Source: DASXSB01 sp036506275
Lineage (GTDB): Bacteria; Methylomirabilota; Methylomirabilia; Rokubacteriales; CSP1-6
Length of the DNA: 21,356 nucleotides
Direction of reading: 5' to 3'
NCBI GenBank assembly: GCA_036506275.1
Contig: DASXSB010000149.1
Location: 1-21,356 of the forward strand
The translations under genes were made by a program, and so were the position numbers. Shown here piece after piece: positions 6,794 through 14,499 of the stretch. A model generated the notes under the pieces. That model made no database searches and was not told the DNA's origin. It saw nothing but the letters and a program-made list of their open reading frames with translations. The stretch's first letter is position 1. Each line of letters begins with the position of its first letter.

Positions 6794-8401
6794 TCATCGT
6801 CGCTTCTTCTTCGTGCGCACGTCGAGCGCGCCTCGGCGGCGGCGCGGATCCTCACCGGCGGGGAAGATGTGTGTCTTCTGCACTTTCTGGGTGCCGGTGG
6901 TGGGCAGCGCGTCGACGAAGAGCACCCATCCCGGCGCCTTGTAGTAGGCGAGCTTCTCGAGGCACCAGGCGACGAGGCGCTCGGCGAGCTCGCGACCGGG
7001 GGCGACGTCCGGCATCGGAACGACGCACGCAAGGACTTCTTCCTCCCGCAGCTCGTCCGGCACCGCGAGCACGGCCACCTGCGCGACGGCGTCGTGAGCC
7101 TGGAGCACGGCCTCCACCTCCGCCGCCGCGATGTTCTCGCCGGAGCGACGGATGATGTTCTTCTTTCGGTCGACGAACACGAACGTGTCGTCGGCGAGCT
7201 GGGTCACGACGTCCCCGGTGTGAAACCAGCCGCCGCGCCACGCCTCCTCCGTCGCGGCCGCATTCTTCAAATATCCCGCGAAGAATCCTCGGCGGGGCTC
7301 GGCGCCATCCGCGCGCACCACCAGCTCGCCCGCCGTCCCCCGTGGCACCTCGCGATCCTCGGCGTCGACGACCTTTCCCTGGAGCGCACCCCGCGGACGG
7401 CCGAAGGCGCGGATGTGCGTCTGCCGGGGCTCGAAGTTGTCCGCGAACACGCGGCCCGTCTCCGTCATTCCCCACACTTCGACGAGCGGGAACCCGAACC
7501 GTTTCTCGAATCGCTCGTGGAGCTCCGGCTCGACACCGGCGCCGAATCCGAACTTCAGACGGTGCGCCCGCTCTTCGGGCGCCGCGGGTTGGTTGAGGAG
7601 GAGGGGCGGCACCACCCCGAGGTAGTGGACGATGGTCGCGCGGGTGGCCACCACCTCCGGCCACCAGCGCGTGGGGCGGAAGCGCTCGGGCAAGACGAGG
7701 CAGTTCGCGGTGAGCATCGCGCACGTCGCTGTCACCGCCTGGTGATTCATGTGGAACAGTGGCAGCGGATTGTAGAACCGCTCGTGTGCGTGCTCGATGG
7801 CAAGGCGGCCGCCGAGGTCGCGGTACCACGCGCCCGCGTTCAGATAGTAGAAGTTCGTGAGGATGCAGCCCTTGGGGTGGCCGGTGGTGCCGGAGGTGTA
7901 GAGGAGGCCGCACTCGGTGTCGAGGCCCGGGGCGCCCTCGCGCGGCGCGGAGCCGGGAGCGGGAAGGCGTTCCGGAAAGCGCTCGGCGTCCACGACCGGC
8001 AGCGGCTTTGCGCGATCGCGCGCGACCGCTTCCAGATCCGGCAGGCGGCTCGTCAGCACGACGGCGAGGTCGGCCTCGGAGTGTTCCATCTGGTACCGCA
8101 TCTCGTCGTGGCGGTAGTCGGGGTTGATGGGGACGACGCTACAGCCGAGGGCGTTGAGCGCGAGGTAGTGGAAGAAGAACTCCGGGCGGTTTTGGAGGAG
8201 CAGCGCCACCCGGTGGCCGTGACCGTAGCCGGCCTCCTCATACATCCGGCGGCACTTCAGCACTTCGGCGCGCGTCTGCGCGTAGGTGAATTCGACGCCG
8301 TCCGCATGATACGTGCGCTCCGGCGCCGGCGGCACGCACAGGAACGCGAGGTCGGGATTGGCGTCGGCGGTGGCGGCGAAGGCGTCGAACACCGTGCTCA
8401 T
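6794..8401 (-). CDS. Acyl-CoA synthetase, AMP-binding (ANL) superfamily
   Basis: 535-residue adenylate-forming ligase that activates a carboxylic acid to acyl-AMP and then the CoA thioester. Motifs in order: phosphate loop YTSGTTGHPKG (168-178), VEVWGMTET (307-314), GWFHTGDV (391-398), hinge segment DRKKNIIRRSGENI (411-424), and the C-terminal TGTQKVQK with the catalytic Lys506. The tail from about 516 is Arg/Lys-rich. The overall pattern resembles the crotonobetaine/carnitine-CoA ligase and medium/long-chain fatty acyl-CoA ligase branch; the acid is not predictable. The ATG at 8401 is 36 bases from the divergent JmjC-like gene, so both must share a tiny promoter interval. The SDR follows and is probably co-transcribed. 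Confidence 0.93.
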   Translation of the reverse strand: MSTVFDAFAATADANPDLAFLCVPPAPERTYHADGVEFTYAQTRAEVLKCRRMYEEAGYGHGHRVALLLQNRPEFFFHYLALNALGCSVVPINPDYRHDEMRYQMEHSEADLAVVLTSRLPDLEAVARDRAKPLPVVDAERFPERLPAPGSAPREGAPGLDTECGLLYTSGTTGHPKGCILTNFYYLNAGAWYRDLGGRLAIEHAHERFYNPLPLFHMNHQAVTATCAMLTANCLVLPERFRPTRWWPEVVATRATIVHYLGVVPPLLLNQPAAPEERAHRLKFGFGAGVEPELHERFEKRFGFPLVEVWGMTETGRVFADNFEPRQTHIRAFGRPRGALQGKVVDAEDREVPRGTAGELVVRADGAEPRRGFFAGYLKNAAATEEAWRGGWFHTGDVVTQLADDTFVFVDRKKNIIRRSGENIAAAEVEAVLQAHDAVAQVAVLAVPDELREEEVLACVVPMPDVAPGRELAERLVAWCLEKLAYYKAPGWVLFVDALPTTGTQKVQKTHIFPAGEDPRRRRGALDVRTKKKRR

Positions 8402-8437
8402 GGCGCGATCTACTCTGATAGCATTGCCCGGCCGTCA

Positions 8438-9580
8438 ATGCCACCGCGCGCGGTCATCGCATCGCCGCTCTCGACCTGGTTCGCGACGGAAGCGGCCGTG
8501 CGGCTCTTCCGGCGCCGGCGACTGGGCCGCGCGCCCACCGTGATTCCGCCGCGCGACGGAGCGTGGCGGACGCTGGCGCCCGACTTCGCGAGTTGCCTCG
8601 CCGTCGCCGCCTCCGGTGTGCCCGTCCAGGTGGCGGCGGAACGGCGCTACGACCGTGCCCCCGACGCGGATGCGCTCGCCACCGCCGTGGCCGCCGGCGG
8701 CACGATCTATCTTCCCCAAGCGCACCAGATCCTTCCCCGCGTGACGCGGTTGATGGTGGCGCTGCGGGCCGCGTTCCTCGGTCCCTTCCGAGAGGAGTGC
8801 TCGTTCCTCTTCATCGTGGACGGCAAGGGACGCGAGGGCATGGGGCTCCATCACGATGGCGACGTCGACGCGTTCTGGGTGCAGCTCGAGGGCGAGCGCA
8901 CGGTGACGCTCGGCGCCCCGGTGCCGCCCGGCACACCCGAAGATCTCGAGCTTCCCCGGCCCGGCCGCGGAGGATGGCGCACGATCGTGCTGGAGACGGG
9001 AACGCTCTTTCATCTCCCGCCGCGCACGCCGCACGCGGTCGTGTGCCACGGCCGCTCGCTGGCGCTGTCGCTGACGTGGAAATCGCTCGATCCCCGCCAC
9101 GCCGTCGACGCGTTGCTCGACACCGTCCGCGGCCGCGCGCGCCACGCCCGTCCGCTCGCCGGGCTCGCCACATATCGTGCGCTCGTACGGCGAAGCATTC
9201 GAAGCGCGGCGACAGCGACGTCGGGCGCCGTCGCGGAGGCGTACGCGGCGGGCCTCACCGCGTGGGACGTCGTGAGCGGCCAGGTGGATGCGCTCCCGTC
9301 GCCGACACCGGATCGCCTCTGGGCTCAGGTGCCCGCCATGCCGGGCGCGATCGGCCGTACGCGGCGCGCGTTCCCGCTTTGGACAGCGGAGAGCGTGGTG
9401 TGGCTCCCCGCGCGCGTGCGTACGCTCGCTCGCGGCTTGCCGATGATGCCGGTGTTCACGGGCCTGCCCCGGCGCGACGTGCGGGAACTGGTCGAGCACG
9501 GGATCCTCGCTCCGCACGACCTGCCGCTCCGCATCGTGCCCGCCGATCCCGGCCAGCTCGACGGTTGGCGCTTCGGGTAG
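8438..9580 (+). CDS. JmjC/cupin-fold oxygenase-like protein
   Basis: 380-residue protein with a double-stranded beta-helix core. HHD at 138-140 (His138, Asp140) supplies the HxD metal motif, followed by VDAFWVQLEGERTVTLG, and the distal ligand is probably His199 in LFHLPPRTPHAV; this spacing and the phrase 'TGTLFHLPPRTPH' match the JmjC/ROX (cupin-4) class of Fe(II)/2-oxoglutarate oxygenases, which hydroxylate proteins such as ribosomal proteins. The C-terminal 160 residues are not recognised and could be the dimerisation/winged-helix part seen in ribosomal oxygenases. The start at ATG 8438 is chosen because upstream residues are antisense to the acyl-CoA synthetase. No clear Shine-Dalgarno sequence. 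It ends three bases from the convergent AlkB gene. A target cannot be assigned. Confidence 0.75.
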   Translation: MPPRAVIASPLSTWFATEAAVRLFRRRRLGRAPTVIPPRDGAWRTLAPDFASCLAVAASGVPVQVAAERRYDRAPDADALATAVAAGGTIYLPQAHQILPRVTRLMVALRAAFLGPFREECSFLFIVDGKGREGMGLHHDGDVDAFWVQLEGERTVTLGAPVPPGTPEDLELPRPGRGGWRTIVLETGTLFHLPPRTPHAVVCHGRSLALSLTWKSLDPRHAVDALLDTVRGRARHARPLAGLATYRALVRRSIRSAATATSGAVAEAYAAGLTAWDVVSGQVDALPSPTPDRLWAQVPAMPGAIGRTRRAFPLWTAESVVWLPARVRTLARGLPMMPVFTGLPRRDVRELVEHGILAPHDLPLRIVPADPGQLDGWRFG

Positions 9581-9583
9581 GGG

Positions 9584-10243
9584 TCACGACATGGCGGCGC
9601 GCTCGCGGCTGCGCGCCGTCGCCCGCGTGCCCGCGCGGATCGTGCGGAACGTGATCGAGTAGCGGTCCGCGCGCGTGGGCGGAATGCTGTGCTGCCAGTC
9701 GAATCTCGCCGGGCCCGTGAGGACGTACGCGGACCGCGGCTCCAGCATGACGGCGGCGGTCTCGCGCGCCGCGCCCTTCCCGCGCTGGAAGCGGAACCGA
9801 CAGGCACCGAGCAGCGAAACGCCGACGACGAGATCGAACATCGGAGCATCGCGATGCCACCCGATGCCGGCGCCCGCCGGATATTCCGTGACGAGCACCT
9901 GGGCCAGGCTCTCCGGCGCGACACCGGCGAGCCGGCCGGCAGCCGCGCGCAATGGCAAAAGGAAACCGGGAAGCGGGGGGCCGGGCTCGATACGCCACGA
10001 CTCGTATCCGTAGAGCCAGCCGAAATGCGCGACCCGGCGCCGCGCCACCACGCCGTGCATTCTGACGCCCGAGAACGTCAGGCCGCGCAGATCCTCGACG
10101 AGGGCCGCCTCGTCCGCGAGGGATACGAAATCGGGTCGATAGACGAAGCCCGGCGGCGCCGACGTCATCATGCCGGGATCGATTGTCACGTGAGCAAACG
10201 GCGGCGGCAACCGGAGGTCAGCGCGTCGCCTGGCGCTCGTCAT
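9584..10243 (-). CDS. alkB: AlkB-family Fe(II)/2-oxoglutarate dioxygenase
   Basis: 219-residue protein of the AlkB family, which removes alkyl groups from nucleic-acid bases by oxidative demethylation. GWHRDAP supplies His130 and Asp132, DWQHSIPP supplies His185, and RADRYSITFR supplies the two arginines (194 and 200) that bind 2-oxoglutarate and close the site; all key residues are present. ATG 10243 was chosen over the ATG at 10318, which would overlap the divergent TPR gene; ATG pairs near 10171 would give a shorter but still complete domain. Convergent and three bases apart from the JmjC-like gene. Whether it repairs DNA or acts on RNA, lipid or protein, as some relatives do, is open. Confidence 0.9.
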   Translation of the reverse strand: MTSARRRADLRLPPPFAHVTIDPGMMTSAPPGFVYRPDFVSLADEAALVEDLRGLTFSGVRMHGVVARRRVAHFGWLYGYESWRIEPGPPLPGFLLPLRAAAGRLAGVAPESLAQVLVTEYPAGAGIGWHRDAPMFDLVVGVSLLGACRFRFQRGKGAARETAAVMLEPRSAYVLTGPARFDWQHSIPPTRADRYSITFRTIRAGTRATARSRERAAMS

Positions 10244-10271
10244 GTCGGCCTCTGCCGCCGCGGCCGCACGG

Positions 10272-10277
10272 TATAAT
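10272..10277 (+). promoter_or_regulatory. -10 element TATAAT for the TPR gene
   Basis: Perfect TATAAT 32 bases before the ATG at 10310. The -35 is not recognisable in the GC-rich flank. A Shine-Dalgarno sequence GAGGAGG at 10299-10305 follows. Confidence 0.5.
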
Positions 10278-10309
10278 CCGTCGCCGACCGTCTGTGTCGA
10301 GGAGGCCCC

Positions 10310-10843
10310 ATGAGACACGCCTGCCGCGCGCCCGCGTCCACCTTCACGATCGTGCTATGCAGCGTGCTCGTGAGCGCGTTGCTCCTTCTCGTCCCGCCCC
10401 CGCCGGCGAGTGCCGACGGCGCCGGCGGCACGCCGCGCACGCCGTCGAAGCCGGTCGACCCCGACTACACGAAGGCGGTCGCCAGCATCAAGGCGGGTGA
10501 TTTCGCGACCGCGATCCCGCTCCTGGAAGGCGTCGTTGCCCGGGACGAGACCAACGCCGACGCCTACAACTGGCTCGCCTACTCCGTGCGCAAGAGCGGC
10601 GACCCCGCGCGCTCGATCCCGATCTATCAGAAGGCGCTCGCCATCGACCCCAAGCACAAAGGGGCCCACGAATACATCGGGGAGGCGTACCTGGTGCTCG
10701 GCGATCTGCCGAGAGCGAAGGAGCACCTCGCGAAGCTCGACGGGATCTGCTTCCTCCCGTGCTCGGAGTACCGCGACCTCAAGAAGGCGGTCGAGGCTTA
10801 CGAGAAGAGCGCGGGGAAGGTGAAACCGACCGCGGGACGATGA
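10310..10843 (+). CDS. Secreted TPR-repeat protein
   Basis: 177-residue exported protein. A signal peptide (hydrophobic core about 12-28, cleavage near PPASA-DG, residue 35-36) is followed by three tetratricopeptide units at roughly 52-83, 84-117 and 118-149. The end carries CFLPCSEYRDLKKAVEAY with Cys147 and Cys151, which could form a disulfide in the periplasm. TPR proteins are protein-interaction scaffolds; the partner is not indicated. Start ATG 10310 is supported by GAGGAGG four bases before it and an upstream TATAAT. Divergent from the AlkB gene and convergent with the cyclase gene 19 bases away. Confidence 0.85.
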   Translation: MRHACRAPASTFTIVLCSVLVSALLLLVPPPPASADGAGGTPRTPSKPVDPDYTKAVASIKAGDFATAIPLLEGVVARDETNADAYNWLAYSVRKSGDPARSIPIYQKALAIDPKHKGAHEYIGEAYLVLGDLPRAKEHLAKLDGICFLPCSEYRDLKKAVEAYEKSAGKVKPTAGR

Positions 10844-10862
10844 GCAGGCGCGGGGCGACGGT

Positions 10863-11984
10863 TCACGCCTGGCCCCGGGCGCGCAGGACGCTGTAGACCG
10901 TGATCGGCCGATGGAGCCCCCGCAGCGTGAGGTCGCCCACCGACTCCGTCTCCACGAGAGGCTCCACGGCGGCGAGCACGCGGGCCGAGATCAGAATCTG
11001 GCCCGGCTTCGCCTCCGCGCAGAGGCGCGCGGCGAGATTGGTGACGGTGCCGATGGCGCCGTAATCCCACCGCCCCTCGAACCCGATGGCGCCGATGGTG
11101 GCGTAGCCGTCGGCGATCCCCACCCCCACCGCGAGATCGAAGCCGAGCTTGCGCCATTTGGCAGTGAGGGCGTCGGCGCGTTCCACCATGGCGAGGGCCA
11201 TCTTGACCGCGCGGGCGGCGGGATCCGCCACCGGCACGGGATCGTTGAAGAACACCATGAGTCCGTCGCCCGCGAAGCGCTCCAGGGTGCCGTCGTGGGC
11301 GACGATCAGGTGTCCCATCTCCGCGTGGTAGTCGCGCAGGACCTCCATCACTTCCTCGGGCTCCGCGGTCTCCGCGAACGCCGTGAAGCCGCGCAGGTCC
11401 ACGAAGACGACCGTGATCTGTCGGCGGTGCGTCCGTAGCGGATCGTCGGCGCCGCCGGCCAGGATCAGCTCGGCGAGCTGCGGAGAAAAGAATCGCTTCA
11501 ACCGCCCCATCCGTTCGAGCTGGGCGACCTGATCCGTCACGCGCTGCTCGAGCGTGCGGTTCAGCTCCGCCAGCTCTCCCGCCTGCGCCTGCACGGTGTC
11601 GTAGAGGCGCTTGATGCGGAGCAACGAACGGACGCGCGCGAGCAGCTCCGCCTGGTTGATGGGCTTGGTGAGGAAGTCGTCGGCGCCGCACTCGAGACCT
11701 TTCAAGCGTTCCTGGGTGGCGTCGAGCGCGGTCACCAGGACCACGGGGAGGATGGCGGTTTCGGGCTCGGCGCGGATCGCGCGGCACACCTCGTAGCCGC
11801 TCATCTCCGGCATGACGACGTCGAGGAGGACGAGGTCGGGACGGTCGCGCTTCACGTGCTCCATCGCTTGCGCGCCCGAGGTGGCGCTGATCACCGCGTA
11901 GCCCTTGGCGCGGAGGAGATCGCCGAGGAGCTTCACGTTCTGGGGCGTGTCGTCGACGACCAGAATGGTGGCGGGATCGCTCAG
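10863..11984 (-). CDS. Response regulator-class III nucleotide cyclase fusion (CTG start proposed)
   Basis: 373-residue fusion. The receiver domain (about 1-120) has ILVVDD with acidic pair Asp11-Asp12, phospho-acceptor Asp55 (LLDVVMPEMSG), Thr85 and Lys107. A helical linker rich in Glu/Gln/Leu (about 128-160) leads to a class III adenylate/guanylate cyclase domain: VVFVDLRGF with metal-binding Asp196, FAGDG with Asp240, WDYGAIG with Asp307, and Asn316 plus Arg320 in VTNLAARL. Arg236 sits where adenylate cyclases usually have the base-selecting Lys, so cAMP is likely but not certain. The first ATG/GTG (GTG 11936) falls inside the receiver and would delete Asp11-Asp12. Upstream in frame, CTG 11984 has GAGGAGG seven bases before it and overlaps the preceding gene's stop as CTGA. 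Last gene of the kinase operon. Confidence 0.85.
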   Translation of the reverse strand: MSDPATILVVDDTPQNVKLLGDLLRAKGYAVISATSGAQAMEHVKRDRPDLVLLDVVMPEMSGYEVCRAIRAEPETAILPVVLVTALDATQERLKGLECGADDFLTKPINQAELLARVRSLLRIKRLYDTVQAQAGELAELNRTLEQRVTDQVAQLERMGRLKRFFSPQLAELILAGGADDPLRTHRRQITVVFVDLRGFTAFAETAEPEEVMEVLRDYHAEMGHLIVAHDGTLERFAGDGLMVFFNDPVPVADPAARAVKMALAMVERADALTAKWRKLGFDLAVGVGIADGYATIGAIGFEGRWDYGAIGTVTNLAARLCAEAKPGQILISARVLAAVEPLVETESVGDLTLRGLHRPITVYSVLRARGQA

Positions 11985-12379
11985 GGACGTCCCTCCTCGG
12001 GGGGCCGGCGGCGATCGAGCGTCTGCCGCACGGTGTCCAGAAAAGGCCTCACGCTGATCGGCTTGCTCTCGTAGGCGTCGAACCCCGCCTCCATGATGCG
12101 ACGGCGATCCCCGCTCATGGCGGAGGCGGTGACGGCGATGACGGGCGTGTGCTGGAGGGCGGGATCGGCCCGGATCTGCCCGAGCGCGGTCACGCCGTCG
12201 ATGCCGGGAAGCTGGATGTCCATGAGGATGAGGTCGGGCCGAAGATCCCGCGCCAGCCGCACGCCCTCCTCACCGGTTTCCGCTTCCGCGAGGCGGTAGC
12301 CCTGCTGCGCCAGCACGTCGCGCACCAGCTTGCGGTTCTTGTCGTTGTCCTCGATGACGAGGATCAGCTCGCCGGACAT
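11981..12379 (-). CDS. Single-domain response regulator (CheY/DivK-like)
   Basis: 132-residue stand-alone receiver. Acidic residues Glu10-Asp11, phospho-acceptor Asp54 (LILMDIQLPGIDG), Thr84 and Lys106 (ESKP) are all present. No output domain follows, so it acts by protein interaction or as a phosphate relay or sink. The ATG at 12379 overlaps the end of the histidine-kinase gene by 16 bases, and its stop overlaps the proposed start of the receiver-cyclase gene, so all three are translationally coupled. The last residues (DRRRPPEEGRP) are charged and unconserved. Confidence 0.93.
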   Translation of the reverse strand: MSGELILVIEDNDKNRKLVRDVLAQQGYRLAEAETGEEGVRLARDLRPDLILMDIQLPGIDGVTALGQIRADPALQHTPVIAVTASAMSGDRRRIMEAGFDAYESKPISVRPFLDTVRQTLDRRRPPEEGRP

Positions 12380-14244
12380 GCCGTCACCGGAAGCGTGAAC
12401 GTGAACGTCGCGCCTTCGCCCACATGGCTCTTCACCCAGATCGTCCCTCCGTGCAGCTCCACCAGCTTGCGCGCGAGGGCGAGGCCGAGGCCGGTGCCTT
12501 CCTGCTTGCGGGCGTAGTCGCTGCCCACTTGCCGGAATTCTTCGAAGATGATGGCGTGGTCCTCGGGCGCGATGCCGACGCCGGTGTCCGTGACGGAGAC
12601 CTCGACCATGCCGTCCGCCCGCGTGGCCCGCACCGCCACGTGTCCCCCTTCACCGGTGAACTTCACCGCGTTGGAGAGGAGATTGAGGAGCACCTGCTTC
12701 ACCTTGCGCTGGTCGGCGCGGATGGTGGCCACGCCCGCTTCCACGTCCACCGACAGCGAGATGGAGCGGCGGCTCGCGCGCTCGCGCACGAGGGTGAGGG
12801 CGTTGTCGATGGCCTGGGGGAGATCGAACTCGCCCAGCTCCAGCTCCAGCCGGCCCGCCTCGATCTTGGAGAGGTCGAGGATGTCGTTGATGAGCGAGAG
12901 GAGATGACGGCCGGAGCCGAGGATGTCGTGCAGGTACTCCTCCTGCTTGTCGTTGAGCTCGCCGAACATCCGCTCCAGGAGCACCTCCGAGAAGCCGATG
13001 ACCGCGTTCAACGGCGTGCGCAGCTCGTGCGACATGTTCGCCAGGAACTCCGACTTGTGACGACTGGCGACCTCCAGCTCGCGTGTCTTCTCCTCTACCT
13101 CCCGCAGCAGCGCCTGGTTCCGCTCCAGCGCCTCCGTCAGGTCGCGCGTGCGCTGCTCCACTTTTTGCTCGAGCGTCGCGTACGACTCCTGGAGCTGCTC
13201 CGTCATCCGGTTGAACTGCTGGGCGAGGTCCTCCAGCTCGTCCGACGTCTGAACCTCCAGGCGCTGGCCGAGGTCGCCGGCCCCGATCTTGGCCGCACCC
13301 TCCTGCAAGGCGCGAATCGGCTGCACCATGCGTCGCGCGAGGAGCATGCTGCCGATCACCGACAGCGCCACGCCGATCAGCACGAGCACCACCGTCCGCT
13401 CGATCGACGCCCGCAGCGGCGCGAAGGCCTCCTCCAGGGGCTGCTCCGCGAACACCGACCACCGCAGGGGCGCGATGCTGGCGTGCGCGGTGAGGACGCG
13501 GCGGCCCTGGAGGTCCCGTCCGATCGTCACGTCGCGTCGAGGCGAGCCGGCCGCGGCGAACGTGGCCGCCGTGACCTGCTCGAGCGACGCCAGCGACGTC
13601 TTCTGGAGGACGAGGCTGATGTCGGGATCGGCGATGAGGATGCCGCCGCCGTCGACGACGAAGGCGCGGCCCGCCTTCCCGATCTTGATCTGGGAGACGA
13701 CGTCCCAGATGAACTTGAGATTGACCTCGGCCACGGTGACGCCGCCGCCGCTCTGGGCCATCGAGATGCTCATGTACGGCTCCGATTCCTTCCGGAAGTA
13801 GACGGGGCCGTAGTACGTCTTGCGCGACTTCGCTTCCAGGAACTTGGGGTCATTGGACCAGTCCGCGTTGCTGCCCACCGTGTCCATGGCGAGGCGCGAC
13901 ACGCGGAGCTGCTCCCGGCCGGAGCCGTCGAGGTGGCTCAGCTCGGTGATGGCCGGCACCTGCCGGAGCAGACGCAGGAAGTCGATGCGCCGCTGCTCGA
14001 GGGCGGCGTCCGGTGTGGAGAGCTGGGGCTGGGTCGTCCAGCCGATCTGGCTCTCGATCTCCTTCACGAAGCGCTCGATGCGGACGGCGGCGGAGGACGC
14101 CTTTTCCCGTTGGAGCGCCACCAGCGCGTCCTTGTTTTCCTGGTAGGAGAAGTAGATCTCGATGGCGCCGCTGATCAGCAGGGTCCCGGCCACGAGGGAG
14201 ACGAACACGACGACGTACTTGCGAAAGAGGCGGCGGCGTCGCAT
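12364..14244 (-). CDS. Membrane sensor histidine kinase, Cache-HAMP-HisKA-HATPase
   Basis: 626-residue kinase. Membrane helix at about 9-30; periplasmic sensor at about 35-275, with dCache features such as KTYYGPVYFRKESEPYMSIS (142-161) and a distal segment AFVVDGGGILIADPDIS; second helix at about 283-303; HAMP at about 304-357; coiled coil to about 395. The dimerisation/phospho-acceptor box is MSHELRTPLN with His406. The ATPase has NLLSNAVKF (Asn525), DTGVGI (553-558) and GTGLGLALAR (583-592). Such kinases sense small molecules, often amino or organic acids, with the Cache domain; the ligand is unknown. ATG 14244 lacks a clear Shine-Dalgarno sequence. It heads the kinase-regulator-cyclase operon and lies 255 bases downstream of the beta-helix gene. 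Confidence 0.94.
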   Translation of the reverse strand: MRRRRLFRKYVVVFVSLVAGTLLISGAIEIYFSYQENKDALVALQREKASSAAVRIERFVKEIESQIGWTTQPQLSTPDAALEQRRIDFLRLLRQVPAITELSHLDGSGREQLRVSRLAMDTVGSNADWSNDPKFLEAKSRKTYYGPVYFRKESEPYMSISMAQSGGGVTVAEVNLKFIWDVVSQIKIGKAGRAFVVDGGGILIADPDISLVLQKTSLASLEQVTAATFAAAGSPRRDVTIGRDLQGRRVLTAHASIAPLRWSVFAEQPLEEAFAPLRASIERTVVLVLIGVALSVIGSMLLARRMVQPIRALQEGAAKIGAGDLGQRLEVQTSDELEDLAQQFNRMTEQLQESYATLEQKVEQRTRDLTEALERNQALLREVEEKTRELEVASRHKSEFLANMSHELRTPLNAVIGFSEVLLERMFGELNDKQEEYLHDILGSGRHLLSLINDILDLSKIEAGRLELELGEFDLPQAIDNALTLVRERASRRSISLSVDVEAGVATIRADQRKVKQVLLNLLSNAVKFTGEGGHVAVRATRADGMVEVSVTDTGVGIAPEDHAIIFEEFRQVGSDYARKQEGTGLGLALARKLVELHGGTIWVKSHVGEGATFTFTLPVTACPAS

Positions 14245-14499
14245 CGAGCGCTCGCCCCGCTAGTGCGGGGACACTCGCGCCGCGCGCTGCTGTCGCGCGG
14301 GCGCGCCGCCGGCCAGGGCCGTCTTGCTCGGGACGGTACCGATGGCGAGGAAGATCATCGCGTTCCCACGTGTACCGCGGGTGGCGGGGCTAAGGCAAGG
14401 AGTGGGGGTGACCCCCGCCCGTGCCGGGCGCGAGGCGCCGGCCGCGCCTCCGCGCCCGACAGCGGGCGGTCTTACCGCACTACCGTCGCGGTTGTGTCC
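14245..14499 (-). other. Hairpin-rich spacer between beta-helix gene and kinase gene
   Basis: No gene is seen in these 255 bases. Three short perfect palindromes are visible: 14255-14270 (CCCCGC, loop tagt, GCGGGG, just before the kinase start), 14404-14416 (GGGGG, loop tga, CCCCC) and 14453-14468 (CGCCCG, loop acag, CGGGCG). None is followed by a T run in the minus direction. They may end or shield the beta-helix transcript, and the first could hold the kinase translation start region. A kinase promoter is not recognisable. Confidence 0.5.

Noticed and set aside
6455..8437. N-terminal extension of the JmjC-like frame
   Set aside because: It runs antisense through the acyl-CoA synthetase, has low-complexity Arg/Val-rich translation, and the ATG at 8438 gives a complete domain.
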